A stretch of DNA of 64,000 nt from Nemertoderma westbladi (GCA_032718475.1 JAUCBJ010001196.1:62001-126000), one strand, 5' to 3'. Positions 10,761-22,902 are shown, counted from the first letter of the stretch. Notes: generated by a model from the letters alone, not told the origin. A program made the numbers and translations.

Positions 10761-11620
10761 ACATTGGTAGTAAGCCATTCCTCAAGGAGACAGTTCATGA
10801 GTTAGTAGTAGCAGACGCGGTCCTTTGTGCGATTTCGCGCTTGTTTCTAATGTCCCATATCTATACTGAATTGGAGTTTGAAGCTTCGTAGTTAAAAAAC
10901 CCAATGTGCTTCCCAAGACATTAATTTTAAATAGGAAATTCATTCACCACGGGTTTAACTAAAGATATTATTCAGTTACAATATTATTGGATAATGGCGA
11001 ACCAAACCAACCATTTCCATTCTTGAAGCCACAGTTAATTGATAGCTAGCCAATAAACCGTGAGGCTTACGGCAGTAGATAGGCTTGTAGTAATGCAGTT
11101 TAATTAATTAACTTCTATCGAATAAGGACATGGCCCGGGTAAGGAGAGTGGAAGTTGGTAAATAATGTATGCCGGCTGATGGTTTAAAGGTGAATCTAAT
11201 TATGTTGGAGGCCATTGTGTTTGTATCACGTTCAAGCGCACAGTTAACATGGGTTTAACGGAAACTCTGGAGATACCGCCCTTTGATTGAGGTGATAATT
11301 AATTTTGTTGATACAACCTCCGATTCAGCCATTCACGAGAGATATTGTTTTTGGTTTCGGCCAATCCTGATATTAATTATGTTTGACTGACAGTTTGGGG
11401 TCAACTTTGGCGTCACTTCCTAGAATAACCAGGATTTTTTTGTATAAAAGGAACCCAGCCCACATTGTGTGACCTTGTCATTTTAATAGATTACTTCGGT
11501 ATGAGATTTACGCCCAAAAGTTTTGTAGATTGTGACAATAACTGGCTTCTTGACGGCCCTTTTTGGACAGTTTTGGAGAGGACATCAGCAGAGTTGGAGT
11601 TTGTTTTCAGCAAAGCCAAT
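10761..11620. other. Non-coding stretch, nothing recognised
   Basis: No conserved ORF or repeat. The short frames here do not resemble known proteins. Confidence 0.45.
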
Positions 11621-12255
11621 ATGAGGGACACAAACATTAATGAGGGACACACATTAATGAGGGACACAAACATTAATGAGGGACACACATTAATGAGGGA
11701 CACACATTAATAAGGGACACAAACATTAATGAGGGACACACATTAATGAGGGACACAAACATTAATGAGGGACACAAACATTAATGAGGGACACAAAAAT
11801 TAATGAGGGACACACATTAATGAGGGACACAAACATTAATGAGGGACACAAACATTAATGAGGGACACAAACATTAATGAGGGACACACATTAATGAGGG
11901 ACGAAAACATTAATGAGGGACAAAAACATTAATGAGGGACACAAACATTAATGAGGGACACAAACATTAATGAGGGACACAAACATTAATGAGGGACACA
12001 CATTAATGAGGGACACAAACATTAATGAGGGACACAAACATTAATGAGGGACACACATTAATGAGGGATACAAACATTAATGAGGGACACACATTAATGA
12101 GGGACACACATTAATGAGGGACACAAACATTAATGAGGGACACACATTAATGAGGGACACAAACATTAATGAGGGACACAAACATTAATGAGGGACACAA
12201 ACATTAATGAGGAACACAAACATTAATTAGGGAAACAAACATTAATGAGGGACAT
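11621..12255 (+). repeat. Minisatellite of 17/19-bp units (ATTAATGAGGGACACA)
   Basis: About 35 head-to-tail units alternate between a 17-bp form and a 19-bp form that has an extra AA (ACACAAACATTAATGAGGG). A few units carry single changes. There are no spacers, so this is a minisatellite and not a CRISPR array. The last unit merges into the left inverted repeat of the element at 12,241-12,818. Confidence 0.95.
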
Positions 12256-12818
12256 CTTAATAGTTAATAGACACCTTAATAATTTGTCTATGCCTAGGGG
12301 CCACACATATGCTTAATCCAGCTCTGGGGAAGAGCTGAGGAATCCAGCTCTTCCTTAATACGGAAGCCCACAAGTTCCCACAGTGCCTGAAAAACTACTA
12401 CCGTGGGAACGTGATCTCTGGTAGGGCGGCGCTGTAGACAATTACAATTCCATGTAGTTGCAGAAGGATGCCTATTAAGCTATATTTATTTTTGTTGCCA
12501 TTGGAGGGTGATAATGTTTACAGTGTGGGATATGGAAAATGCTACGTACTGGTAGCCGTAATAATGAAACTATTTAAACTATTCATTATAAATCCGTTGA
12601 GGTAGAAATAGTTTTGATGCATTTGTGGTATAAGTTTCTGTAATGGAACTTGTAAACTTGTAAGCATATGTGTGATTTGAAAGGTTTTTATACTTTAAGT
12701 AAATAAATGAGTAAATGGGTTTGTAAGCATATGTGTGGCCCCTAGGCATAGACAAATTATTAAGGTGTATATTAACTATTAAGGTGTCACTTATTAATGT
12801 TTGTGTCCCTCATTAATG
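12241..12818. mobile_element. Foldback-type MITE with about 75-90 bp inverted arms
   Basis: Left arm 12,241-12,315 (core AATTTGTCTATGCCTAGGGG) is inverted at 12,725-12,818 (CCCCTAGGCATAGACAAATT). The right arm ends with two inverted minisatellite units (TTAATGTTTGTGTCCCTCAT). The interior, about 400 bp, has no ORF. The minisatellite to the left therefore looks like an amplified terminal unit of this element. Confidence 0.8.
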
Positions 12819-15686
12819 ATTGTGACCCTTGTTACGATATATGGCGCTGTGTACTATTATCAGCCTATTATACAGTATAGAATATTTAGATAACCCGTAA
12901 TGATGTACAGCCATAATTAGATAGGGAAAATAAAATATCCATATTCATAGATCTTATTCATTTTGTATAGTATTTAGCCCTACGTACGTAATTTTGTAAT
13001 AAAATATAAATAAATAACATTACGGTAGCAAGTTTCCTATAAAACCTTGATACAAGCTTGCTGTTTATTGGTATTAATCGAATTAATCATGTATTTGCAT
13101 TAATTTCCGTTATATTTGTCTTTGAATTGGCTTTATATTAGATTGTGCTTAATGTACTTTAAAAATCGCGAAATTAATGTTAGAGCCAGCAGCCAGGGGT
13201 GCAATTCATTACCATATATGGTAATAATTTGCGATTTGGAAACCCCGAGGTTCACAATCCGGCTTCCTTATTGGCCCAGCTGTTCCAGGTTGGTCTAATG
13301 GTGGCGTGGATTGCTGAGCCAATGAGACGATTATTTTTCGCAATTATTCTGTGTAATTCCTTATTCTGCTTCTGTAATTTCTGATTTAATTCTTTGCTGT
13401 GTTTTCTTAAATTATGCATATTATCAATGATTACTGCAAATTACAATCTTGAACTATGATTTCGACCTTTTGATTATTAGTTTCTATGCGATTTAAGATG
13501 CGATAACCCCACGGGATTTCCTTAGACTGTCAGACTGTTTGTGAATGCATGCGCCGCTATGGTAGCTATTCGTTCTAATGGAGGGCTAAGGCACCGGTAG
13601 GTGCGGCGGGCGCACCGGGGGGGGGGGGGGGGGGGTCGAAGGGAGTGTAGAGGATTCAAAACGGGCAGCGCTGGCGGGGGGTCACCATTGCGGTGGGGAG
13701 ATAGTCAGTGGGGACTGAAGACCTACCGTCGGTACAGTATTAGGGGGCTGACGATCCAGATTTTGTCTCTACTTTGTAGTGTTAGGGGGCAGGGCTTGTG
13801 GTTAGTTAGGAAGCCTATATGCAGCTGTGGAAGGCCTTCGTGTCTTACACTGCCAACTGCTAATTGCATACTATACTGGTATACTGATACGTTACTGTAT
13901 GGTTTTAGTGCACTAGATAACTGGTAGTCAACGCAGTACCGTACTACAAGCTAATTACTACGCTAATTTGTGTTGTTGCTAAAGCTTAATTGTGAATACT
14001 TAGATAGGCGCCGTTCCCTTGATTGATTTCTATTTCTTAGTTTACGCTTTAATAATTGCTGATTAGGTCAATATAATACAGTATTTAGGCTGTTGCTAGT
14101 GTAACCCAGTATGTTAAAATTAGAATTGCATATTCTGGAACATCTAGTAATTAGTACGCTATTCCGTATTTATGACTGTAATTATTTTAGCGATAAAATA
14201 AAATAAGAATTTGTACGCAGCATAGCGGAGTGTAGTTTAAGTAATTATTTAGAATACTGTAAATTATTCACACTAGGCGGTTATTTGAAAATAGCGGGGC
14301 AACAGGCTGATAGGAGCATCCAGTATACAGTAGTAAGTTGCTGGCCTAAAGCCAGCCGAAGGTAAGTTTAGACCCCAAAATAAAGTACCAGAACTGGACC
14401 CGGTAGGTAATTAGGTTATTTAAACATTCTCACATTCAACAATTCTGTTAGTGAATTCCAGTATTTGCGATAAGTGAATGCGCTGAGTGTAAGCCACCCC
14501 ATACTCGTTTTAAGTAGCTTAGGGAGCCGATTCGGGTTTATTGTTTTGGTTATTCCCACGTGGCTCATAGATTCGAACAGTTAGCTCTCTGTCGAGCGAT
14601 CGGTAGAGGAAGGAGCAAGCGATTTTGTAGGAGCCGTATAAAATTAGTAAAACATATTAGCGGACGGCCAGGTTAGCGCCATCCAGCGGTGAGAAGAAAT
14701 TTTGTGTTTAGCAGCAGTGCAGCAGTAATAACGCGCTCCTGATCATGCTTGTTTAACAGTAAGACACGTTTTTATTTTGCTGTACTACGTACAGTAAAAT
14801 GTAAAGAGTGCGTTTACTAATCGCAAAATACAGTAATTCATTTGGGCCGTTAGGGTGAACTGTAAATTAGTAAGTTTTTTGAACATTTTAGCTAGGTTTG
14901 TGAGAATTCAGTTTCGGTCAAAATTGTTTATATAATAAAATCTAGAGTTTTGTTAGAGCTTAGTTATTTTATACCATCTGGAGATATATGGCGAGACGGA
15001 GCTTCTGAGCTTGGGGTTTGTGTAGGCCTGCGGGTTCGGTTTGCAATCAGCGACGAGACTGAAACTTTGGACGCGGACGTGGAATCTCACAGCAAACAAG
15101 GTTAGTTGTTCTGTTGGTACCATTGTGTTTGTGGAAGCAGTAAAAAATTACCGGTTGTTTAACTGCGAAGCTGAACTCAATTTATTAGTTAGGATAGTTA
15201 GGTTTAGCCAGCCATGGTGTTTTGGATCGCTCAGTTGGAGAGAGAGAGGAGTGTCGCAACCTGAAGGTGTAGCCACGCGCTAGTGGACACATATAATATT
15301 TAAAAATAAAATTACGTCAATTTTGAGCTATATATAAAATTGGAAATATTTGGGTAACGAATTCATTTTTTTTGAATTTTCTGAATTAGATTCAGAAACT
15401 ATTTTTGTGTCATACTGGTATTTAAATGCTATATAATAGCTATAGAGCAATATTTTCATTTAAATATTATACCGGTAATTACTATAATTATATATACCAT
15501 TAAATTCACAATATAATATTGCGAATTTATTTTGACATTTGAGACCAAATAATTTATTTGGTATATAATTTAATCGTATTTCGATTAAATTAATATATCT
15601 CGAATTTTTTGCGAGATTTTAGCCGGAAGGCAAATTATATACTTAGACTATCAGTGTCTCAGAGAAGGAGGCACTATAGGACAGTT
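12819..15686. other. Region upstream of element C gag; contains a G-run and probably C's 5' LTR and leader
   Basis: No gene recognised. A run of 19 G lies at 13,617-13,635 and an 18-bp perfect palindrome at 13,208-13,225. Position implies that the 5' LTR and leader of element C lie here, but no second copy of that LTR exists in the window, so its limits cannot be set. AT-rich text before 15,687 includes ACCGG-type motifs as in the E leader. Confidence 0.4.
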
Positions 15687-16096
15687 ATGAGACGGCGGCC
15701 GGACCGCCGACTGATAACAGTGACTGTTGATGACAATGCCAACTATGACGACACAGCGAGTGACGCTGACGTAAGTGAACAGGAGGACGAGACAGTGACC
15801 AGTGAGGAAGAACAAGGTGAGATAATATTATTAGGATCCCCTACCGCTACTGTAAGGAAGGATTGCACAGCAGCCCGGCCAGAGGTGAGTGATAGGGAAG
15901 GTAGTCTAGCAGGATCGAGAGCCCGGAGCCCGGTTTCCAGACCTGTGGGTATGGTAAGTGCCATGGCCCCAGTGGCTGTAAGGAGTACCCATAGTTCTCG
16001 TAATAATCCCTAAGTCCACCGAGTGTGAGTCAGGTAAGCGAGAGAGAGGTAGATATCGAGATAAAGAAGAAACTTTGTGCGCATGCCGGACATATA
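15687..16096 (+). pseudogene. Element C gag, N-terminal part (interrupted by element A)
   Basis: From the ATG at 15,687 the frame encodes a basic start and then a strongly acidic D/E-rich stretch (residues about 15-55) before a stop at 16,011. A neighbouring frame, open from 16,007, continues as a charged helical segment up to the insertion point at 16,096. Without element A and one ATATA copy, that frame continues into 27,171 onward, which supports one gag gene split by the insertion. No catalytic function is expected. Confidence 0.6.
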
Positions 16097-17293
16097 TGTT
16101 CGCGGTATTTCAACTTTTCATAACGCAAGTTGAATATTTTTTGTATTTATTTAAAATGATTATTCCGATATCACTACTGGGTGCGGGACAGTGTGTTTTG
16201 GGCATACTCAATGAACTGGGGGCGATTTATGGGCGAATATTGGGGCGACTTACATGGTACGGGATACGGGTGGGACGGACACGCGAAAGGGTCGACCGAC
16301 TAACAGCGGAAGGGTTTGACGAGGACTGCCCTTAGCGGTCTCTGGTCAACAGCAGTTATTACGAGCCTGAAAAGGACATCGGAAAGTCTGCTGCTTGTGC
16401 CAGGGATTTGCGACGGGGACCGACGACAGACCCCTTAGCCAAGCCGTACTGGTTCTCGATGATCGTTCGCTTCGGGGTTCGTGAGGGGTGGGACAGACAC
16501 GCGACGGGGTCGAAAGACAGAGGACTGGACTCTACTGGCCTACCGACTGTTCGGAGCAGTTTCTCGGCTGCCGAAGCGACTACGAGCCTGAATAAGGACT
16601 CGGAAAGCCTAGGTGGTTGGGTCTCTGCGATGAACTGACGGACCCCTAGCCAAGCCGTACTGGTTCTTGATGATCGTTCCCTTCGGGGTTCGTGACGGGT
16701 GGGACGGACACGCGAACGGGTCCACCAACACGACAGACTCCTAGCCAAGCCGTACTGGTTCTCGATGACTGATCCCTTCGAGGTTCGAGAGGGGTGGTAC
16801 AGATACGCGACAGAGTCTACCGACTGGACCGACCCTTAGCCAAGCCGTACTGGTTCTCGATGATCGATCCCTTCGGGGTTCGGGAGGGGTGGTACGGATA
16901 CGCAACAGGGTCGACCGACACCGACACTACGGCACCAAGACTAGGACCGAGGGAAAATCTGGGGAACATTAGTTAGGCTAAAATCTGAGCGAACAGTGGG
17001 TAATTAAATAATTTACTGTAGGGATTTATATTGTCGTGTATTATTATTGTGAATAATTTGGTGTATATTGGTTTGGGGAAGCCCAATTTATTCTCAATCA
17101 AGATTCAACTGTAGGGAAGTTACATTAAAGGTATATCCAACCAATGCAGCTTTTTCTCAACCGCAATCTTGCATCTAAGAACTTATTCCTTCTCCACAAT
17201 CAATATCCGGTGACTGGCCGGGATTCCGTGGTCTGTAAAGTTCCGCCTCCAGCATCGGCGTTTTCCCCCATGGTGTCGGGAATAACGGCAACA
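16097..17293 (+). repeat. 5' LTR of element A
   Basis: 1197 bp, TGTT..AACA. It is nearly identical to 25,670-27,165 but lacks about 300 bp after GACTTACATGGTACGGG, including the TATATAAG box seen in the 3' LTR. It contains about four tandem units of roughly 100 bp, each with TAGCCAAGCCGTACTGG and CTTCGGGGTTCG. Element F carries an inverted, more diverged copy (51,474-52,737). Confidence 0.92.
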
Positions 17294-17539
17294 AAATTGA
17301 GAATAAAACGGTCAATTTTGACAGGGTGTCAAAATTGAGAATAAAACGCGGCCAACTTCAACTGGTGGAATTTGGGAATCCTGCAATACTCTTCAAACTC
17401 TCTCGGTGCTTACCCAGCACCAACTACGAGGAAACTCTGGTATTTGAGTTAAGACAAAGCCGTGGTTTAATCAATCAACAAACTCGATATAACAAACTCG
17501 TAGTCGGTAGATCACATATAAGAGAGTCATTAACAGGGA
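17294..17539 (+). other. Leader of element A, with a short tandem duplication
   Basis: CAAAATTGAGAATAAAACG occurs twice (starting near 17,292 and 17,328). A clear primer binding site was not recognised. The segment has a diverged counterpart in element F (about 51,256-51,473, minus). Confidence 0.55.
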
Positions 17540-17731
17540 ATGGAAGTATCGATCACACCCATTGAAATAATTCAAGTTGAGCCAGGAATCTGGCACGTCG
17601 AGGTTGAAGTACAAGGAACGAACGTCGGACGATTCAGGATTACCGTTCGAGTAATCCAAGCCGAGTATGAGAGCTACGAAGAACTATTCTACGACATCGC
17701 ATATCTCGCTATCAACGAGGCACTAGAATGA
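17540..17731 (+). CDS. Conserved 63-residue ORF just upstream of gag, overlapping its start
   Basis: ATG at 17,540 follows AACAGGGA and ends in TGA at 17,729-17,731, which overlaps the ATG of the gag frame (ATGA). The product begins MEVSITPIEIIQVEPGIW, is acidic, and alternates beta-like stretches (HVEVEVQG, RFRITVRVI) with a helical end (YEELFYDIAYLAINEALE). Element F has the same ORF (51,064-51,255, minus): about 53 of 63 residues match and changes are mostly conservative, with one stop. The stop/start overlap suggests termination-reinitiation or a frameshifted fusion to Gag. I do not recognise the family. Confidence 0.6.
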   Translation: MEVSITPIEIIQVEPGIWHVEVEVQGTNVGRFRITVRVIQAEYESYEELFYDIAYLAINEALE

Positions 17732-19195
17732 CAACGAACAACGTCTCCGAAACCGACGAGATGGACACCCACACAGACTCGGAAGCCGACGAGGTACCGA
17801 ATGTCAAGAACATGACCCGTCGACTAGGCGCTCTCAAAGGCGGAGTCACTCGAGCGTATCAACGTATAGAGAAACAACTCAAGAGAGTCGAAACTCCCCT
17901 CAACGAGATACAAACTCAGCTTCAGAATATCCGAAGTATGTTACAACGATATGAGAGGATGATACAGACGTATCAAGAACTCGTTCCCTCCACCGGCCAT
18001 GCCCAAGATGGAGATCCGCACCTTCGAAGGAGATCCCGTCGATTACCTCAGATTCAAGAAACGGTTTTTCGCGCAGATTGGATCAACGGACATAGCCGAC
18101 GTACAAAAGTTAGTATATTTATCCCAATACCTGGGCGACAAACCACGCCGGATTATCGCATGCTTCGAGGGAGGAGCTCATGAGGCATACTATGACGCAT
18201 GTAAAACTCTAGATAAAATATACAGAAATATCGGGACTATAATTAATAAAACTCTCGAGAAACTGATACAGGACGCGGGATCCCTAAGGGACCCACAGAA
18301 TATCCCAGAATTCTCAGATTCGATGAAGGATGCCTACTACACTCTAAAACCATTAAATAAGGAGGAACAAGTAAACAACATTCTAAACCTCCGACAGATC
18401 GCCCGGAAGTTCCCCGGATGGCTACAAAGTAAGTGGGCATATAAATGCGTAGATCTCCGGCGCAGACACCCAGATCGAGATCCCAGCTTCCTCGAAATGT
18501 CGGCATTCCTGGACGATGTCTCCGAAGCCATGAATGACTCGATGTTCTCGAAACAGAGTCTCGCCAAGTTAGACGGAATAGAAAGCAACTCCAGGAGTAA
18601 GACGCCCACTCAGAAACCGAGATTCCGTCCCCCTCCGGTGAGTACGATGGCCATCACCATGGCCGAGGATTCCGATGACGAAGACTACGAGGAACCGACA
18701 TCAGCCGAGGAATGGGCGTGTTACCTTGCGAATTGGGCACCCGAGAGGGAAGGCATCACAAACTCCCTTCTCTGTCTCTTCTGTGGAGAGAAACATAAAG
18801 TGGAATTCTGCAGGAAGTTCCAGTTTGCCGAACTCGTCCCATGCTTCGAGGCGATAATGAAACACCGAGGATGCTTCCGGTGTCTTGGAACAGGTCACTA
18901 TGTTCGGGATTGCGACCAAAGATCGTGCTGTGCGGGCTGTAACGACCTACGTCATCACACGCTCCTCCACATCCCCGCGAACTTTGACTTCACCATCCTC
19001 CCCTTTCGGATTGAAGCCAAGCGAAGAGGAGAAACGAACCACGTTTCTAAAGGAACCCGGACAACCCAACGGAGAGAAACCAACCCATTTAAAACCTCCA
19101 CCGATGCATCACAAGTAACAAATATCTCAGCCACGATCAACCTTATAAATCGCCGTTACATGGTCTTCGCCAAAGTAATCCCAGTAAGAATTTAA
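17728..19195 (+). pseudogene. Gag of element A (coiled-coil, DUF1759-type region, zinc knuckles)
   Basis: The first frame (17,728-18,183) encodes an acidic start and a coiled coil (heptad-like RIEKQLKRVETPLNEIQTQL). The capsid-like part continues in another frame (17,999-19,195), so there is a frameshift near 17,980; element F keeps both parts in one frame there. The second part matches BEL Gag features: FEGDPVDYLRFKKRF, LGDKPRRIIACF, an LRQIARKFPGWL segment, then zinc-binding text CLFCGEKHKVEFC and CFRCLGTGHYVRDC followed by CCAGC..HHTLLH. It is the structural protein for particle assembly and RNA packaging. The frame ends in TAA at 19,193, and the protease follows in the same frame. Confidence 0.85.
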
Positions 19196-19906
19196 GGGGT
19201 TGGTAAGTCCTTGACGACGCTCGCGTTCCTTGATAACGGGTCGGACGGAACCATCTTCGACCGGGATTTCCTCGAGCAACTCGGCCTAGAATATGAACCT
19301 TGCAAACGGCCCATACAAACTATCACCGACCACAGAGAGGTAGAATCCGGGGAGGTGCAGCTCCAGATGGGAGGAGTAATGAAGGGCTACGAGATGGTTA
19401 AGCTGACCATCAAGAACGCCTTGGTACACACAGACCTCCGAGTGCGGTTCCGACAATCAGCCGAATACGCCCCCCTCATACAATTGGACCGAGACGATGT
19501 AGACCTAAGGTGCCCGCCGTTGGATGTAAACCGCATCACCCTACTGATCGGACTTGATACACCGGAATTACACATACCCACCGGAGACGTCGCCCGATCT
19601 GTAAATCCAGATGACGGCTTTTACGCTGAACGAACGATTATGGGTTGGACACTTTGTGGCATCAAAGAGGAGACTACAGACACCTATACATATCTTCCTA
19701 AGTGCCAGATTAAAGAGAAGGCAACCTCCGTGGGTTACTGTTCGGTGACTGACCTCCATTCACCATCACAGCGTCACACCACATTTGTAGCGAACCGAGC
19801 CGGAGATAAAACAGTGTACCGGCCGAGAACAGTGGCACCACGTGAACGGGAAAGAAAATCCAGCAGACTTATCAAGCTGAGGCGCCAACCCAAAACAACT
19901 CGGTAA
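19196..19906 (+). pseudogene. BEL-type aspartic protease of element A
   Basis: In frame with gag after the TAA at 19,193. The active-site segment reads LAFLDNGSDGTIF, where the family has D-[ST]-G-S; the Asp is kept and Ser is replaced by Asn. Downstream LLIGLDTPEL and TIMGWTLCG are typical of BEL proteases (GLD and GW motifs). The protease would cut the Gag-Pol polyprotein. The frame ends at 19,906 close to a deletion of RT and RNase H. Confidence 0.8.
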
Positions 19907-19911
19907 AAGTA

Positions 19912-21694
19912 AACTCTGGCTTACAGGCCCGGAATTCCTACAGCAACCACAATTAACATGGAGTACCCGATTCGATCCCGAACTCGATAGCAGAAAATAC
20001 TCCGAGGACGACAAAGAGATCCGTAAAGTCCATAGAAGCAACGCAGTGGAAATTTATAGTTGTCTGACCGAGCCTGCAAAGGACTCGGGCAGGCACTATA
20101 ACGTCGCGACGATCACTCAACCAGCGGCGTCTTTATACCTGTTGATCGAGCGAACTTCATCAATGAAACGTCTCATCCACCACGTTATAACCCTCCGCAA
20201 CTTCCTACGGTGGAAAGATAACAAGCCGATAGTTCAACGGAGTATACAAGAACTCATTATCGTGGAGAAGTGTATCGTTGGATATGTCCAGAGAGAAAGC
20301 TTCCCCGATGAGTGGGAACAACTCAGTGCGGGCAAGACCATGAAACTGGACAGCCCAGTCTACCAACTGAGACCAATGATGGGAGAGGACGGACTGATCC
20401 GACTGAATACCCGGATGGCAAATGCCCCGGTTGAATATGAGGTTAAATACCCAGCGCTTCTGCACGGGACGTCGACACTAGCCAAGCTATTAATTCAACA
20501 GTGTCACGAGGAAAACCACCATGCAGGACAGAACTGGATTATAGCTAATATACGACAAAGGTATTGGATCACCCGCATCCAGCCCCTGATCCGGAAAGTT
20601 TTAAAACGTTGCTTTCCCTGCAGAAGATATCTAGCGCCACCACTCATACAAAAGATGGCCGACTTACCAGCCACCCGCCTAAACTCCGATTCCCCACCAT
20701 TCTATGTAACCGGAGTAGACTGTTTCGGACCGTTTGCAGTCATCGAGCGACGATCCAACATCAAATGCTGGGGAGCCATCTTTACCTGCCTTAGGTCTAG
20801 GGCAATCTACCTAGATATCGTGGTGAACCTTACGCAACACGCATTCATCAACGCCCTGCGTCGGTTCGTGGCGAACAATGGGACATGTCGTCATATGTAC
20901 TCCGATACGGTACAAACTTTGTGGGGGGAGAAAGAGAACTTAGAGAGGCGATCGAGGTAGGGTTTACAGAGGACACCGCATCCCAAGTCTGGAGGGACCA
21001 CCACATACAGTGGCACTTCCAAACACCCTTAGCACCCCATACGAGCGGGGTATGGGAGAAGCTGATCGACTTAGTAAAACGATCCATGCGCGTCGCATTA
21101 GGAGACACCCGGGTAACCCATGACACCCTCCGCACAACATTCTGCGAGATCACGGTTACCCTGAACAACCGGCCCATTGTCCCTATCCGCGACGACCCCA
21201 CAGACCTGGAGCCCCTCACTCCTAACCACCTACTGGGAAGACCCAAAACCCATATTCTCCCAGAGACGATGTTTCCGGATCCCGGCGATATCGCGAGACA
21301 TACTAACTGGAAGAAGGCCCAAGCGTTGGCAGCACATTGGTGGAGAATCTGGGCCCAGGAGTACCTCATAACCCTCCGGACCAGGAGGAAGTGGAACAAC
21401 ACCTACAGGAATGTCGCAGTTGGTGACATGGTGCTGGTGAAAGAAGACCTCAAAGACCGCGTCCACTGGCCTGTGGCGCGAGTTGTGGCAATACAACCGA
21501 GCAAAGACGGACTTGCGAGGACTGTGACGATACGAACGGCAAAGGGCCACTTCCAACGCCCTATCCAGAGGCTGTGCCTTCTTGAAGGCAATGACAGCGG
21601 TGACTCCAAGAGAGGTGATAAGTTCCCTACTCAGGATCCTGCTGCAGACATTGGTGACAATGCTAAACCCGTTAAACCCTTTTCATCCTGTTGA
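19912..21694 (+). pseudogene. Integrase of element A (RT/RNase H deleted)
   Basis: The text starts at the conserved segment after RNase H (LWLTGPEFL near 19,914), joined almost directly to the protease, so about 2 kb of RT/RNase H is missing. The zinc domain is present (HEENHHAGQNWI then CFPCRR). Catalytic core: VTGVDCFGPF gives the first Asp, and MYSD near 20,900 the second. A frameshift at about 20,890 moves the rest to the frame 20,885-21,694 (NFVGGERELREA), which ends in the C-terminal domain of BEL integrases (GDMVLVKEDL, IQRLCLLEG). It would insert cDNA into the genome but is broken here. Confidence 0.85.
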
Positions 21695-21949
21695 CAAACT
21701 CTTTAAACTGTGATTTACTGACAATGAAAAAATGAACCCCCCTTAAACCAACTGTAACCACGCAATGGTATTTGTGTTTCCTCGTGTGTTATGTGGAGTC
21801 CAGCGTCACCCTGCAGATGTTTCGACTGACGCAGGGTCGTTTATGTATTGTTCACCCTGATTTTGGTCATTGGGACCAACGAAATTGGATTATTGGAAAT
21901 GGTAAAGATTTGAAGTGGAATTCATTGTATCCATTGTAGTATGTTATGT

Positions 21950-22380
21950 TGTCCGTTGCGTGCGCAGTTCGGGGCGTAGGCGGTGTAACTAGTCCAGCTG
22001 TAGATCCCGGATTGCCGCGCAACACCCCCTCTATCCCATTATTCTGGTGGGTCCATGGTGCATCTACATGACTTCGACGATAGAGGGTTTTATGTTTCTC
22101 AGTCGCGTTATTCTGGTGGGACCGTTGCGTGGATTTTGGGGCGTAGGCGGTGTAACTAGTCCAGCTGTAGATCCCAGAATGTTGCGTAACCCCATCCCAC
22201 ATGACTTCGTCGGCTGAGCTTTATGTTGCTGGGAGTGTTGTTCTGGTGGGTCCCTGGTGCATTCCACGTGACTTCACTTCCAGTGTCTTCATTGTCCGTT
22301 ACGTGTGCAGTTTGGGGCGTAGGCGGTGTAACTAGCCCAGCTGTAGATCCCAGATTGCCGCGTAACACCCCTTCCACGAC
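21950..22380 (+). repeat. Three direct repeats in the integrase/3'-ORF spacer of element A
   Basis: Units begin near 21,950, 22,120 and 22,297 and share GGGGCGTAGGCGGTGTAACT, CCAGCTGTAGATCCC and TTCTGGTGGG..CC. They are GC-richer than the surroundings and non-coding. The rest of the spacer (22,381-22,920) is purine-rich and AT-rich, with TATAAAAA at about 22,660 and AATAAA motifs near 22,810. Confidence 0.85.
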
Positions 22381-22902
22381 GAAAATTTCCCAAAGAAGAT
22401 GATTGAATGTAGTTGGAAATGATGAAAAGAAACAGACGACATTACTATAAACCGAATGATGACGCGTATGATGATGAAAATGTAATGATGCGCACCCTGG
22501 TGCTGTGCTTATAACAAATGATGATAGCCGGGGGGCTACAACCCCAATGATGATGTGGAAATAAATGTGATGAAATGTGCAACTAAATGATGAAATGTGT
22601 TGAAATAAATGAAATGTGAAATGAAATAATAATGAGAAATGAAAAAAGACAAAAAAAAGGTATAAAAATGTCTAAAGAAAAGAATTGGAAAAAAAGAAGA
22701 GGAAAAAAAAAAGTCATAAACTGGTTGGATATTAATGTATAGTTATAGTAACTGTAAATGCTGAATGTATTAGCAATAAGATGATAGATGCCTATATAGC
22801 AATGTTATTTAATAAACTGAATTAAAAAAATAAAACTGAATTATTCTGCAATCACTATAGTTTCAGACTTTCTGGATTTATAATTAACTAATATAATTTT
22901 GC

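Noticed and set aside
11465-11710. ORF running into the minisatellite
   Set aside because: Its end is the translated repeat and its start shows no known domain.
11621-12255. Regular repeats resembling a CRISPR array
   Set aside because: Units are contiguous with no spacers, and the window is clearly eukaryotic; it is a minisatellite.
13601-13927. Gly/Arg-rich ORF after the G-run
   Set aside because: Produced by the G-run; no homology seen and no supporting context.
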